A stretch of 64,000 nucleotides of DNA. Origin: Niebla homalea. Its lineage: Eukaryota; Ascomycota; Lecanoromycetes; Lecanorales; Ramalinaceae. Made by a program: the position numbers and the translations under genes. Shown here piece by piece: positions 38,470 to 50,030 of the stretch; position 1 is the first letter of the stretch, and each line of letters begins with the position of its first letter. The notes under the pieces were generated by a model. The model worked only from the letters and a program-made list of their open reading frames with translations. It was not told the origin of the DNA and made no database searches. Where the stretch lies: NCBI GenBank assembly GCA_019925105.1, contig JAHGAU010000032.1:496001-560000 (forward strand), written 5' to 3'.

Positions 38470-40626
38470 ATGGCTGCTCAAGACCATCCATTCGATTATA
38501 ACTTCGAATCCCACCCAGCGCACAAAGATCTTCACCAAGACAACTCCACCTCACGACCGCCCTCCATGATTCCGGACGTCATCCGCCCGAGTCACCAGCA
38601 GAAGCCGATTGGTGAGGCTGTCAGCAATGCCTTTGGTCAGGCCGAGACCTCCAACTACGTTCCCCCAGAGCTGATTGCGCAAATCACGCAAAATGTCATC
38701 AAGCAGCTTCAGACTACTGGGCTCGATGGCAGTACCCCTGTGCCACCCCAGCAAAGCGCTTTCAATCCTCCTCCGCCCTTGCAGAATACTCATGTCCATC
38801 AACCTATCCCTCAATCGCCCTCCACTACAGCTTCGGCCACCTCACCAAACATGCCAAACCGCGTCTTTACTCCGCCCTCTCCCCAGAAGCACTCCGATTA
38901 TCCCGATCACACCTCGCCTCCAACACACTTCTCAGACCCCCCACTGAGCCCTTCCCAAAGCCAGAGAGCTTCACATTTCAGTCCCAACAGATCCTCATCG
39001 CCTCTCAGTCAAACAAGTGATTCCAGCGAGAAGCATACCTCCACAAGGCCAAGGGGCCCTTCAAGGCTTCACACGGGTAAAGAGGAGACCACCCTGGAGA
39101 GGATTTGGGGCCCCTTGTTCGATGAAGAGAGCCGCCCAACGGCGAGGCTAGGCCAATTCTTGAGAGGCCTGGCAATCCACATCGTAGGCCTGCGGATGGT
39201 GGAACCAAAAAAGGCAAAAGCTGACCTACCCTAGATCGAAGATTACGAGCCGCGACACAGCATCGTCATCACACCCAATAAGATGATAAAGTTTTATGAA
39301 GACGTCAAACTTGATAGCGAGCTATACCCTTGGTCAAGTAAGATCAAGACGACTTGTCCTAAAATCTCCGTTTTGCTGACATCATTAGTTGTCTTCGACG
39401 ACGAACAGTCCTCTATTTCTCGCATGTACAGGGATCTTGCGATTCAGCATCATCTTGTTCAAGAGCGCTTTGACCAGCGACCTGATATCCCTGCTCTCAC
39501 ACCGGTCGGCTTCGAGCGTTGGATGACCATGATGATCCAAGCTCATCCAGATCTGGAATTCGAACGTCTCCAGAAAGCCGTTCTCGAGATGCCAATCAGT
39601 AATCCCGATGATAAGAAGGAAAGGTTCCCCAAAGAAGTCTCACGACGTCTCTTCCCCGGCCACGGAGACCATAGTATTCGGTATCGGATCGAAGACTCGA
39701 TGGTTGAACACGCCTCCATTGACATCCCAAGACGTCCCAGCCACGAAGAGCTTAGACAGCGGAGCAACGCATCTCCGCCAAAGCCAGGCAATGGAGATAC
39801 CAAGACCCCTCAGGACCATCGGCCCAGTGTCAGCTTTGCGGAGCCCGAAGCCACTGCTACCCCAGTTGCGATGCATAAATCCTCTCAGATCGAACGTGAA
39901 CGGGCGCCGTACGCCAATGTTCCCGACTCTGCGGTCATGGATGATACCAATCCACCCGAACCTGCCATACCCACACAAATCGAGCGCGAGCGCAAGCCCT
40001 ACTCCGCTCAGGTTGGCGGAGGCAGATCATATGAAGCCGAAGACCTTCGCCCACGCGAAGCTTCCAAACCCCATGCCGAACCCATTCTCAATTCGAACCC
40101 AAAAATATCCCGCTCCGACTCCGCCTCCACCCGCCCACGGCCCATCAACATCCAAGCTGGCAACCCTCAAATGCCGAAGCCAGAAATACACCAGCACCAC
40201 CGTGCGGCATCGAATGCCGCGCCACTCAACGGCCAGTCGCGTACTCGTCGCCGCTCGCCCTCCTTCAGCCGCGGCTCCACCCACGACTATCGCCGTTCAG
40301 AGGCCGACATGGGCGGTCGCTACGTTCCCTCATTTGAGCCCAGCTCCGTGCCCCGCAACGGCAGCACCAACAGCGCGGAGCCCGTGTTCGACGAGAGTGA
40401 CACAAAGCGGTATTTTGAGGAGCAGGCCCGTGAACGAGCACGACGGAAGGCCCCAGAAGGCAGCCGTATGTATGGGGAGAGCCCTCAACGTCGATACGAC
40501 GATCTGCGGGGGCCCCGACGAGGCGATTACGCCAATGATGACGATTATTACCGTGCTGGAGGAAGGCGAGATCGGGGTCACGACGACGGCTACCTGGAAC
40601 AACATGGTGGCTCTGCGTATCGCTGA
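38470..40626 (+). CDS. Probable DUF7514-domain protein
   Basis: Three exons: 38470-39183, 39235-39337 and 39389-40626 (two 51-nt introns), 684 residues in phase. The first 200 residues are disordered and Pro/Ser/Gln-rich. An ordered domain of about 180 residues starts at LERIWGPLFDEESRPTARLG and runs through FLRGLAIHIIEDYEP, ELYPWSIVFDDEQSSISRMYRDL, and FERWMTMMIQAHPDLEFERL to FPKEVSRRLFPG. I recognise this as the domain of unknown function DUF7514 found across filamentous ascomycetes. Two IERER-x-PY repeats follow (IERERAPYANVP and IERERKPYSAQV). The C-terminus is Arg/Asp/Tyr-rich (RRYDDLRGPRRGDYANDDDYYR). No catalytic motif is apparent. The IERER repeats and RGG-like tail could suggest RNA or protein binding, but this is only inference. 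Confidence 0.8.
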
Positions 40627-42238
40627 TTGAATTACAGTGTGTTTGGTCGAGAAAGTGTGGCTCATCACGGCTGGCAACGGACGATGAATTGATTTGACGA
40701 CAGACATTCGCTAGGCGCTTCTTTAATGTGCTTGCACCGATATTCTCCTTCTTGTTTCTACTTCTACGTTGTGCGTGAATTCGCTTCTTTCCCTCAAGGG
40801 ATTAGGGCAGGGTGCTTGGGCGTATGGATGTTTTCTTTGCCGCTAATAAGGTTCAGAACGCGGGCGTCATCTAACCAGTGGAGGAAGGGAGCCGGAGGTT
40901 GGGCAGGCGTGCGAGGATTATAAGGCACTCCCGGGATTTGTTGATATCCATGGTGTCCTTCGTTGAGGTCTTGGGAGCCGGTCAAAGGGCCAGATTCTGA
41001 CGTTCGTTCTCGAAGGAGCACGGGAAAGGGAAGGAATGGAGCATAGCAAGTGTATCATGGTATAATGCTTTTCTATTTGATCTTGGGCTAGGCACTACAT
41101 TGTTTTTTCCTCAATACCAGGCAAAGATTTTACTCTCCTTGTGATCACAATGTCCAGAAGAAATACGGGGCAAAGATTCCCTCCGCTTTCCATCCCAATG
41201 TCCATCGACAAGGCGAACATGCTCTACACTTTGAACCTACCACCCTCATGGTCCGGTTCCTGCATTTTCTGTCAACCAATCGCAGAGCTGCAAGATCGTG
41301 CATGGCTACTTCCCCCATGTACAAAGGCGGGCACCAATAATACGATATCTTCCTATGTCTCCGTCTTTCGGTGGATGGGTCGAGCTCACGATATCGGACC
41401 TGCAAGCTGAAGTGGGTCTGGGTCAGGTAGACATGCATAATATGTGCGTTGAGATTGAAATACGGCTTTTTGGGCTTGCTGGGTTCGTGCCACGAGACAG
41501 TCGTTGCATTGGCGGTTGTTGTTTGTTGTCGGTCACTGGATGTGTTGAAAGGTGTATGTATGGTTTCCAGACATGAGTCAGATGATGAGCTCCCGTCGAC
41601 GCTTCCCTCAATTTTGGTGAACACATTGATGAGAGCGATGTGGGTTCGATCACGAGGGAAATTGGCGAGAAAGGTCTGTTGGAGAGACAGTGATCGGGTT
41701 GTGTGATAGCTGGCAAATACAGAGGTACAGGAGGCGGTCGGTCCAGCATTCCAGCACATCCCTCACGAATCAACTTGGATGGAGGATTGTCTCGTCTCTG
41801 GTCTGGAAATACGGCAGAGGCCACGCAATTGAAACTACGATGAAGTTGGCGCTTGATCGATAAGATTGTGGAGATATCCATGAGCGAGCAAGGCAGTAAC
41901 GGACACTTTGGTCGCTTCCCTTTCAAAGGTAGTTCATGATATACAGAGTTGATGGGCTATGGAGCTCTGGCTGGAATTCAGTTGCAAAGATGTGAATCGA
42001 GATCACCATTGCAGCTTGCAAGATATGAAAGCAAGATCCGGGGGATACAGAGCAAAAGAGCTTTGACATCCGTTACCGCTCTTCAATAAATCGTCGTCGC
42101 TTCGTTACGCAATTCCCTGTCAGTGGCCAACAAAGACCGTCATATACAGCAACACCAGTAAATCACCGCATTCCGTACGTACAGCTTACCAGGGACAAAT
42201 CTATCTTCAGTCAACATAGTACGAAAGCAGAGGTATCA
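40627..42238. other. Intergenic region with an unsupported open frame
   Basis: About 1.6 kb between two genes converging on it. A reverse-strand open frame from an ATG at 41759 runs 204 codons to 41145. Its predicted product is hydrophilic with several Cys in the C-terminal part, but matches nothing I know, and overlapping frames are also open. I do not call it a gene. Confidence 0.35.
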
Positions 42239-43358
42239 TCAGAGGACCAAATGACGCACATTACCGTCCCAAGACCAGAATGTGCCAGTATGCCGCATGT
42301 CTTTGGTCTCGATGACTTGCAGCAAACCCGAGACAGCCATTTCGGGGCTGATTGTTCCTTCTAATGCCCACCCTACCGAATCATTGTTCACATCGCTGCG
42401 GACCGTTAGCTAATACCTATCCCGTAAGAAAGGGCGAGCTTTACGTTGAGACCTCGCCCGGATGCAAGGCCAAGATTGTTGTTATGATCTTCTTCCTCTG
42501 GAGTTCCGCTGCCAAATGCTGCTTCCACTTAGATCAAGCAGCTGCAAGCAGGAAAAGTCTCACCCGTAATGCCTGGTTCAAGGCCGCCTTTGATGCCGCA
42601 TAGGCGGCAAATCTATCTCAAACGTGAGCATTACTCCCGCAATGAACGGTAGGGGAGAGGCGCGATCTCACCCGTCTGAAAAATGTTGAAAACTAGAGGA
42701 CGACGCAGAATCGCTGGACATGAACGCAATGCAACGAATGGGTATTCGGGTGTCCAAGAGCTTTTGTGCCGTGATGATCGGCCCAATGGTGTTAGTCTTG
42801 AGATGATCTGCGAAGATGTTGAAGGAGCTTGACAGCCGTATTAGTCAAGCATAGAGGGATATAAATCAAGATCGTACACTTCAGATGCTCTCTAGATCAA
42901 CATCAGACGAGCTTCTACAGTAGATCCAAAACCTACATTTGGGTAGATGGAGACACCCGCATTGAGGATCAGATAGTCAATCCTGTCAATTTCTTTGCGG
43001 GACGCTATATCCCTGGCGAATGTCTGGCTGTTGTCAGAACCCAGGAGGAATACTTTTGTCCAGGTGAGGGCGCCGCAGTCACCGTAATACTAGCTTCATT
43101 GGAAATGTCACACTCCATCAATTGGCACCTTGCCATTTGAGCAGTGCCAGCAAGTTGCCAGAGATGCGATGCGTTCATGGGATCGCGAATGACAGCGAAG
43201 ACATGGTCGCCCCGCGCCGTACGAGGGATCAATTGACGCACGAATTCAAACCCAATGCCCCTACTGGCACCAACAACGATCCACACCTTTGGACGCTCCC
43301 CACCAGAGGCATTGCTCATCGTCGGCGAGACCGACATGGAGGCGCCGCTGCGTGACAT
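42239..43358 (-). CDS. Short-chain dehydrogenase with 14-nt microexon (C-factor-like SDR)
   Basis: Seven exons: 43358-43083, 43023-42937, 42891-42878, 42827-42672, 42612-42564, 42518-42445 and 42395-42239, giving 270 residues in phase. Introns are 45-59 nt. The cofactor motif VVGASRGIGFEF lies near residues 28-39, LILNAG at about 110-115, Ser around 163-169, and YAASK at 182-186. These mark a catalytically intact SDR. Typical fungal relatives read YPN-RA-E-SF-FADHLKTNT across the third exon. Here that stretch is completed only by the 14-nt exon, which encodes RASE plus two bases of the next codon. The C-terminus ends GTFWSWDGNVRHLVL. A splice of G|GTAATG at 42,254 could instead give another tail. 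Substrate unknown. The gene diverges from cytochrome c. Confidence 0.85.
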
Positions 43359-43775
43359 GTTGGTGTCGATGATGATGCATCCATTGAGAAGCGCGGTGCG
43401 AGACGATTGCCTCAAAGCAGCTGTAACTCAAAATCGTCAAGGGTGGCTGGCCACGTGGGTGGAGACTTGCAATCGATGTGATCCATCTTCCGTACTGAGA
43501 AGTGTAACTCGGTAAGGCTGAATTCTTGTTTGTTCAGGAAGGCTGAGCCGGCAGGGCAAGCCGGGAGTTTACGGAAGAATAATCGCCCTCATGCTGACTG
43601 GCAGTTCTACTTTTCTACTGACGGAGTAGATTTACGGAGTTAGAAAGCTTTTTTTATTTTTTTCAAGAAATCATTCTCTTTCATCCTCTTCCTTCCACAG
43701 CTTCCGCCACGAGCCACAACGACATTCAGCTTCCCTACATTCTCACTATTCAACTCCCCTTGTTGCACTTGAGCA
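43359..43775. other. Divergent promoter region
   Basis: 417 bases between the divergent SDR and cytochrome c genes. It includes a T-rich stretch near 43,650-43,670 and a CT-rich leader before the cytochrome c start. No other feature was seen. Confidence 0.5.
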
Positions 43776-44511
43776 ATGGCTCCTAAGAATGAAAGTTTTA
43801 AGGATGGTACGTGATTTCCAGCATCCACTTGTTCCCGAAAATCGCCGGGCCTTTGAACGCCCCTTTGCCTTGATTTACGGGATACTTAGTGAGGCATTAC
43901 GGAAGAGCGCTACATTACAGGGTGGTCGCAGGCATTCTGTGTGGCCGTCCCTACCCCTGATAGATTGCGCGCATCAAGTCTGGTCGCACTGGCCCGAGAA
44001 TCAATAGCTAATGAGTGTCTACAGGTGATGCGAAGAAGGGTGCCGGTCTTTTCAAGGTAACTTCACTTTTTCCGGAATCAGTATCGTCGACATGGAATAG
44101 GAGCTGAGGATTTCCAGACAAGATGCGCACAGTGCCATACCTTAGAAGCTGGTGGCGGAAACAAAGTCGGACCCAACCTGCACGGCCTGTTTGGACGTAA
44201 GACCGGTCAGGTCGAGGGCTTCTCCTACACCGATGCAAACGTGCACAAGGGCATCACATGGAAAGAGGACACCCTAGTACTTCCCCCCTTCATCCCCTGG
44301 AGAGCAAGATCCAGCAACTAATGGGTTTGAAAGTTTGAATACCTGGAGAACCCTAAGAAATATATTCCTGGGACAAAGATGGCCTTCGGTGGTCTCAAGA
44401 AGGGCAAAGACAGGAATGACTTGATCACGTTCGTCGTCTTCACGATGACTTTTTGGACTGCCAAACACCTGCTAATGCTTGCCTAGTCACTTGCGCGAAG
44501 CCACCAAATAA
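43776..44511 (+). CDS. cycA: Cytochrome c
   Basis: Five exons: 43776-43806, 44025-44056, 44118-44276, 44334-44428 and 44487-44511 (introns of 218, 61, 57 and 58 nt), encoding 113 residues. This is the soluble electron carrier between complexes III and IV in the mitochondrial intermembrane space. The haem-attachment motif CAQCH is at residues 24-28. Further landmarks are [42 protein letters not shown] (axial Met at 90) and DLITHLREATK at the C-terminus. Length and all key residues are normal. The first intron, inside the N-terminal helix coding region, is long for this genome. The last exon is only 25 nt. Confidence 0.98.
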
Positions 44512-45430
44512 ATCTACTCAAAAATCCCTCACTTCTCCACTCTCGAACATTCTCCCCACGAGCGGCAACAGTCATTCCAATGAGCTGTACAGTCACCCTA
44601 TAGACTTTGACTAGACAGGCGGCCTGGAAATCGAAAGACGTCTTGAAGATGCGCGTTGCTTGTTGACTTGGAATGAGTCTTTGTTGGGCTAATACCACTG
44701 TACATACTCCGTTGAACTCGAGTCTCGGAATCCCAATCATGCAGGCTTGCACATAATGATTCATTACGTGCCAACTGCTACGGCTTGAATCATTTCAAGT
44801 GAAGGCAATGGCAATGTAGCTCGCGTTTTGAGATGTTAGCGCACTGCCTCCAAACACACTGGGATCATGTTGAGAGAGCCATACGCTCTGGACCAATTGT
44901 GGCAAAATGCTCATCTACTTGGGATATACGGAATCTACTTGCAGATAAATTGTCTTGAAAGTCATCCACAAAGGATTCCAGGTGTCCCTTTGGTCTTCTT
45001 AAGGTTGTACGGAGTAAACATCATGAGAAGAGGTTTGCCCTTGCGTTAGCTTGAAGCCTTGCAGGAGGATCGGCCGAATGATTGGATGAGTAGCTCCCTA
45101 ACAGCAAAGCACTCACCAGCCACCGCATTTCGACGTCCTGACCACATTTGCGACCGTTGGCCAAAATGCCTCTCCATCACCCATCACAGACGTTGACGCC
45201 TTATGATCGCTCACTTGAGTCACGTTTGCTCAAGAAACCACCATGGCAGCATTGTAGCAGTCTCGTGGTCCCCATTCGAAGTCTGCTTTACAGGCAACCG
45301 ACATTAGCGCATTGATGTGCACAAGCACTACTACGAGGCTACTACTTGTACAAGACAACCTGTACAACACGGGAGAATATCTTCGTCTTCGTCTTCTTCT
45401 TCTTCTACCTCTTCAACCCTGTACCAAACC
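44512..45430. other. Intergenic region, nothing recognised
   Basis: About 0.9 kb. A short CTT/CGT-rich pyrimidine run (about 45,384-45,415) lies just before the next start. No coding sequence or RNA gene is supportable. Confidence 0.5.
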
Positions 45431-47248
45431 ATGACAACCGCAGTGCGTATGTCCTCGCCGCACTTTGACGACCAAGCATCCCTCTCTGGCTCTCTAGGCG
45501 ATTTCTCCGATTCAGACAAGCAGCAGTCGCCTGTCTTCGGCCTGCCGTCGCATCACTCTGGTTTCCGCGCCTCTGCACAACCAGAGGACTCTGAAGAACA
45601 TGAAGAAGATGATGCGGCATCCGATGTATCTCCCTGGTCACCACCTGCTTGGCAACAACCTACTTCCGCTCGCGGATGGTACAGACATCAACCGTATTCG
45701 CAGGATGTCGAGAGATTGAAGAGTCAGATTCACAGTGCGCATGAAAGCAGAGGGACCAGCAAAGAACAGGAGAGTCCCACTGGGATCGACGACGAGGATG
45801 CAACATTGGCGGCGAAGATACCGTTGCCAAAGGGCAGCTTGAGTCCCACAAGAGATACCCCCGCGGGAGCAACGCCAATCAAAGAGAGGGAGGGCACCCG
45901 TTCAAGTCCGGTACCGAAAGTGGAAGAAGGTGATGTCGTGCAGATGCATGACAGCCTGTCAGGAACAGACCCGCAAAACAATTGTTCGTCTATATGTTTT
46001 TTAGTAAGAGGGCCCTACTAACACTATCCAGTCATTCGTATTGCGTTCCGAGCCGACGTACAGCAGCGTACGGAACCCATCGACGCCGTAGTATCGTGTT
46101 TTCGGAGGGTCTATTCCTACGCCTCCCAATCATGGTCTTCCCTTGGGACAACGGTCATGGTGGCACTTCTAGCAATCTCTTTCCTACGGATACTAACCCA
46201 AACCCCTTACCTCCCACCCGTTCCAGATCTCGTCAAGGTTGCCGGCCTGGCTAAGTCATTTGAGCCGCTTGTCTTCTACTCCGAGCATGGCGCGCGCCAG
46301 ATTGGAGACCTCCAGGAAACAGGTGTTGCTGTTTGGGATCTGGGCGAGAGCGTTCGATCAAGCAACATGACCTCTGCTCCGCTCATTGTGAACGAACTCG
46401 ATGGCCTCAGCGAATCCCTAACAGGCCTTGCGATCGAATTGACCAAGTTCTTCACCAATGTCGACGGCGACATTGATGGCATTCTGATCGTAATGGATTG
46501 GGCCAAACGCGAATTGTCTGTCCTGGACCACTATCCAAACACCTCCCTATCATGCGCTTTTGCCAACATCCACTCTCTTCTGTCGTCCATTGGCCTACTC
46601 GAGAATCGTTCGACGGGGCTGCAAACACCGATTGGCAAGCTCTTCACCACTCTCTTTGGAACAACTCGGTCTCAGCAAACCCATCAGACCCTCCACCGGA
46701 CTTTCAATGAGTTTCTCGGCGTGCTAGAGGAGAGTATCAATGCTGAGCTAACCTACAGCACTGCCCTCTTCGCGCTCTTCGAAAACATAGACCGCCAGTT
46801 CCTCAACCTGCAGCGCACCGTCATCCGCGAATCCGACTCGCAGGAGCGTCTGGAAAGCGAAGTCCTTTCATCCATGTGGTCTCGCGTGATGGGTCCAAAT
46901 CAGCACATCCTTCGCAAGTATGACAAGAACAAGAAGCTGCTCGCTTCTGTGAGGCTCAAGACGACGCAGAACAAATCAATGCTCGTGGAGCACAATGGCA
47001 AACTACATGCGCTGAAGGGCAACCTGGAGGCTCTGAGGCGGAAGCTGGTGAGTCCGCTCCTCAGCAAAGTAGATGGCGGCAGCCGGATGTTGGGGGTAGA
47101 GGAGCAGATCCGTGGGCTCGAAAGCACGTACGAGCATTTGACTGGTGTGAGGCAGAAGCAGAAGGAGAGGATGTTGGAGGTGCTGTATGGAGCTGGTGGA
47201 CGGAGGGCGATGCTGGGAAGGGAGGAGACTGCAGGCATTGATGGATGA
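45431..47248 (+). CDS. Single-pass membrane protein with long helical C-terminal domain
   Basis: Two exons, 45431-45983 and 46032-47248, with a 48-nt intron (GTTCGT...CTAACAC...CCAG), 589 residues. The N-terminal 180 residues are acidic and disordered (Ser/Asp/Glu-rich). One membrane span lies near residues 222-239 (LGTTVMVALLAISFLRIL). The following 340 residues are predicted to be mainly helical, with EESINAELTYSTALFALF and LESEVLSSMWSRVMGPNQHI, and end with a Lys/Gln/Arg-rich coiled-coil-like segment. I remember unnamed ascomycete membrane proteins of this form but no function. An in-frame upstream ATG exists at 45317; the ATG at 45431 was chosen because the sequence before it is a CT-rich leader. 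Confidence 0.75.
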
Positions 47249-48407
47249 TGATGTTGATGATGAGACGAGTTGATTGGATGCCGGTGCTTCACATTGGTCG
47301 TTGGATACGCATACGGTTTCATGGGACATGATAGAGGCGTATAGAAAGATTTGTACTTGGGTATGACGCAATGATTATGAGTACAGGATAAGGCTCAGGC
47401 AATTTGTACTTCACCATGGACATCACCCTCGTGTATCTGTTCATAAGATCCAATTCATCTTCAAAGGCTCTGTCTCGGAGCTAGCCAAACGTGGAAATCA
47501 ATCCTGTGATGACCTTTTGGTATCATGCAGTTCAGCCCTTCCTTTTTGACAGCTCATGGCCTGTCTATGTCATGCGCCGTATCCTCAATTCATGCTCTCA
47601 TTTCATCGTCAATCAAATTCCGATAGAAATGCTCGATACTAGTCCCTTTTTGCGGCGACATCTGGTAATTCGGGTCTAATCGCGTCGCACACTTCGTTCC
47701 AGACCTGTTGCTGAAGCTGGTTGCCTCCATGACCTATGACAAGGTCTCCATACCTGGACCAAACAAGTCTCAGCATTCTGAGCAAGACAGCAAGACCTTA
47801 CAGTCACAGCAGTCACCATGGAAAGGTAGTGATTAGAACTACGGCGCAACTCTGTCATGAGTCCAAGATTTCCCTTGCGCCTCTTCCCCTAACAGACTAG
47901 CACTCCTCCGGGCTTCTTGCACACAAAGCCTCGAATACCCAGAGCGCCCACTGGATGTACCATTCTCCATAGTCCCGCCCGATGTTGCTGCTACAGAAGC
48001 CTGGACCGCAGCTCGTCACACTCACGGACACCTTCCCACCATCCGTGGTAGTGAGTTTCCGATTTCCCTCACCACATAGCACAACAACAATTTCGACGTT
48101 AAGTACTGATCGAGACCCTTGTACGCTCCATCGCGATTGGGTGCAGCGGAGATTTGCTTTAGGTTACCAACTGGCGGAGATGGCATACTTGGTCTGGCTA
48201 AGGGTCCACTGTGCTATGACCTGGGACTCATGTGGCGACGCAGGACGTTATATACATTCAGGGACATCCCGTCGTACTCGTAATGCCACTCACATCTTTC
48301 GATCCTACCTCTGTGCCTCATGCAGGTCTGGAACATGCAATTACCCTAGAGTACGGTAGATCTTCTTTACCTGCCAAGCTACATGAAGCAATTGTGGAAC
48401 TGCACGT
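47249..48407. other. Left flank of the transposon, nothing recognised
   Basis: About 1.2 kb between a membrane-protein gene and the left terminal repeat of the mariner-type element. Only short open frames are present. Confidence 0.45.
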
Positions 48408-48438
48408 CCGAGGGTCGGGGACAAAAGTCATTGCCGAC
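48408..48438 (+). repeat. Left terminal inverted repeat of mariner-type element
   Basis: 31 bases beginning CCGAGGGTCGGGGAC; exact reverse complement of 49817-49847. Confidence 0.95.
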
Positions 48439-48601
48439 TCCCGCGTATTTAGACCACTTTTAGTGTGGGCCCACCACCAAAAATTGTTCAATCAATGCAT
48501 AAACACGCGATGCGCATTACTTTTACAGGGTTTTCAGGTGCAAGACGTCGATATTTGAGGCCCGAAACGTCGGTTTTTGAGGGTATACACAGTTCATTAG
48601 C

Positions 48602-49801
48602 TCAGAACTCCGTCGCAAGCCCCTTACGATCTATGCATTGCTGGATACGATTCTGAATATAACAGTCCTTGCCACTACCACCACCAGGCCTTTGACTCAT
48701 CTTCCTTTTACTACCTAAGATACACTCATCCACTTCCCATTGCTCAATAAGATCCCACTCCTTCTTAATAGCCTTTTTGAGTTGTTGGTGGCTCATCGAG
48801 TAATAGAGTTTGACTCGAGATTTGAGGATCCTCCAGACGTTCTCGATTGGATTGAGATCTGGTAAGTTTGCTGGCCAATCGTCGATAAAATCGAGGTCGA
48901 TCTCGTCCTTATAGTATCTACAGATGTTTTCCTGGGATCGAGTACCGTGTGAGCCGTCGTTATCCTCTTGGAAAATCATCCCTTCGCCTTATAAGTCGAG
49001 TAGATTTTTCCTCCGCTGAACGATCGGTAAAATCTCATTGCGATACCGTTCTTGAGTCATTGGGCCACCGAACAAGACATTCTGTTGACGTATGTTGCCG
49101 TTCTTGAGCTCTTTATCCACTTCCTGGGTGTATTGGTAAAAAACGAGCTTCGATTTCCACCCCACGGTAATCATCGCCCAAACCGAGAATTGCGAAGCCG
49201 CCGTCTTCCTCCTTTTTTATATGCAATCACCACAGTACCGTTCGTGAGAGTCGCGGATCACCCAATCCGTATGACGGGAGTTCTGGTGGAAATGACATTC
49301 GTCCGAGAAATGTACCATCTTCCACTGCCACTCAGGCCATTAATGTACTTTACAGAAATCTACCCGTTTTTCTGACTGATCCTCTGTAATCCAGGACTTC
49401 TGATAAGCCCTACATTTATGGTAGCCAGCCTCATTAAGATATCTCTTCACCGTTTTCCCCGTAATCGTAAGACGAGGATGACTCCAGTCTTCGGCAACCT
49501 CGTCCCAGCTTTTGGTTCGTTCTTTATAATGGCCTTATAAGCTCTTAATCATCTTTTTAACCGTGTCCTGATTAAGTTTAAGTAGCCTCCTATCTCGAGC
49601 TTTACCAGGCCGATGGCGAGAGCTATTAAGGATGTTGGTTTAAGTACGCGGTTTGACGTGAATAAGTTCTTCGATCTCTTTACGAGTATAACCGGCTTTA
49701 TCCAGTACTTGGACACCATAGCGAGTAGGTGTAGAGTGCTTATGCTTCTCAGCCGGATCAGATGAGAGGATAGGTGTAGCGTATCGTTTACGTTTAGGCA
49801 T
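48602..49801 (-). pseudogene. Tc1/mariner transposase, inactivated by five TAA codons
   Basis: A 400-codon frame runs from ATG at 49801 to the stop at 48602 without any frameshift. It is interrupted by TAA at 49642-49640, 49537-49535, 49342-49340, 49219-49217 and 48991-48989. Each TAA is explicable as a former Gln CAA. The N-terminal part includes a helix-turn-helix-like GYTRKEIEELIHVKPRT. The catalytic acidic residues are still visible: HFSDECHF, IFQEDNDGSHGTR and LPDLNPIENVWRILK. The second Asp and the Glu are separated by 39 residues, not the 34 of classic Tc1 enzymes. The C-terminus is complete. The protein cannot be made as read. Confidence 0.92.
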
Positions 49802-49816
49802 GTAAATGTGGTCTAG

Positions 49817-49847
49817 GTCGGCAATGACTTTTGTCCCCGACCCTCGG
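49817..49847 (-). repeat. Right terminal inverted repeat of mariner-type element
   Basis: 31 bases ending GTCCCCGACCCTCGG; exact reverse complement of 48408-48438. Confidence 0.95.
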
Positions 49848-50030
49848 TCATAGTGGCCACCAAGATTATGGGCAAAGTTCCGCGATTCTGCCAAGGCTCA
49901 CTATGCCTTTTTTAATCAGTCCCCCAAGCTAGTCAAGAGGCGAAGTCGCTCATCTCTCGGTCCACGGTCTGGAGAGATCCATTGCTTGAATTATTCGACC
50001 GTCCATAGCTATACTACCATACTGGGCTCG

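Larger units (their letters stand above)
48408..49847 (-). mobile_element. Degenerate Tc1/mariner-superfamily DNA transposon, RIP-like
   Basis: The 1,440-bp element is bounded by perfect 31-bp terminal inverted repeats (48408-48438 and 49817-49847). It carries one reverse-strand transposase frame broken by five stops. Just inside the repeats both ends also share TAGACCAC, displaced by a 10-base insertion at the left. I see no clean TA target-site duplication, so the true ends may have mutated or extend slightly further. All stops are consistent with C-to-T change in CpA context, as expected of RIP. Confidence 0.9.

Noticed and set aside
41145..41759. 204-codon reverse-strand open frame with ATG
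   Set aside because: No domain, no splice partners, and overlapping frames on both strands are open too.
48200..49000. CRISPR-like or riboswitch structures
   Set aside because: Only the paired transposon ends repeat here; spacing and organism make CRISPR impossible and no riboswitch fold was recognised.
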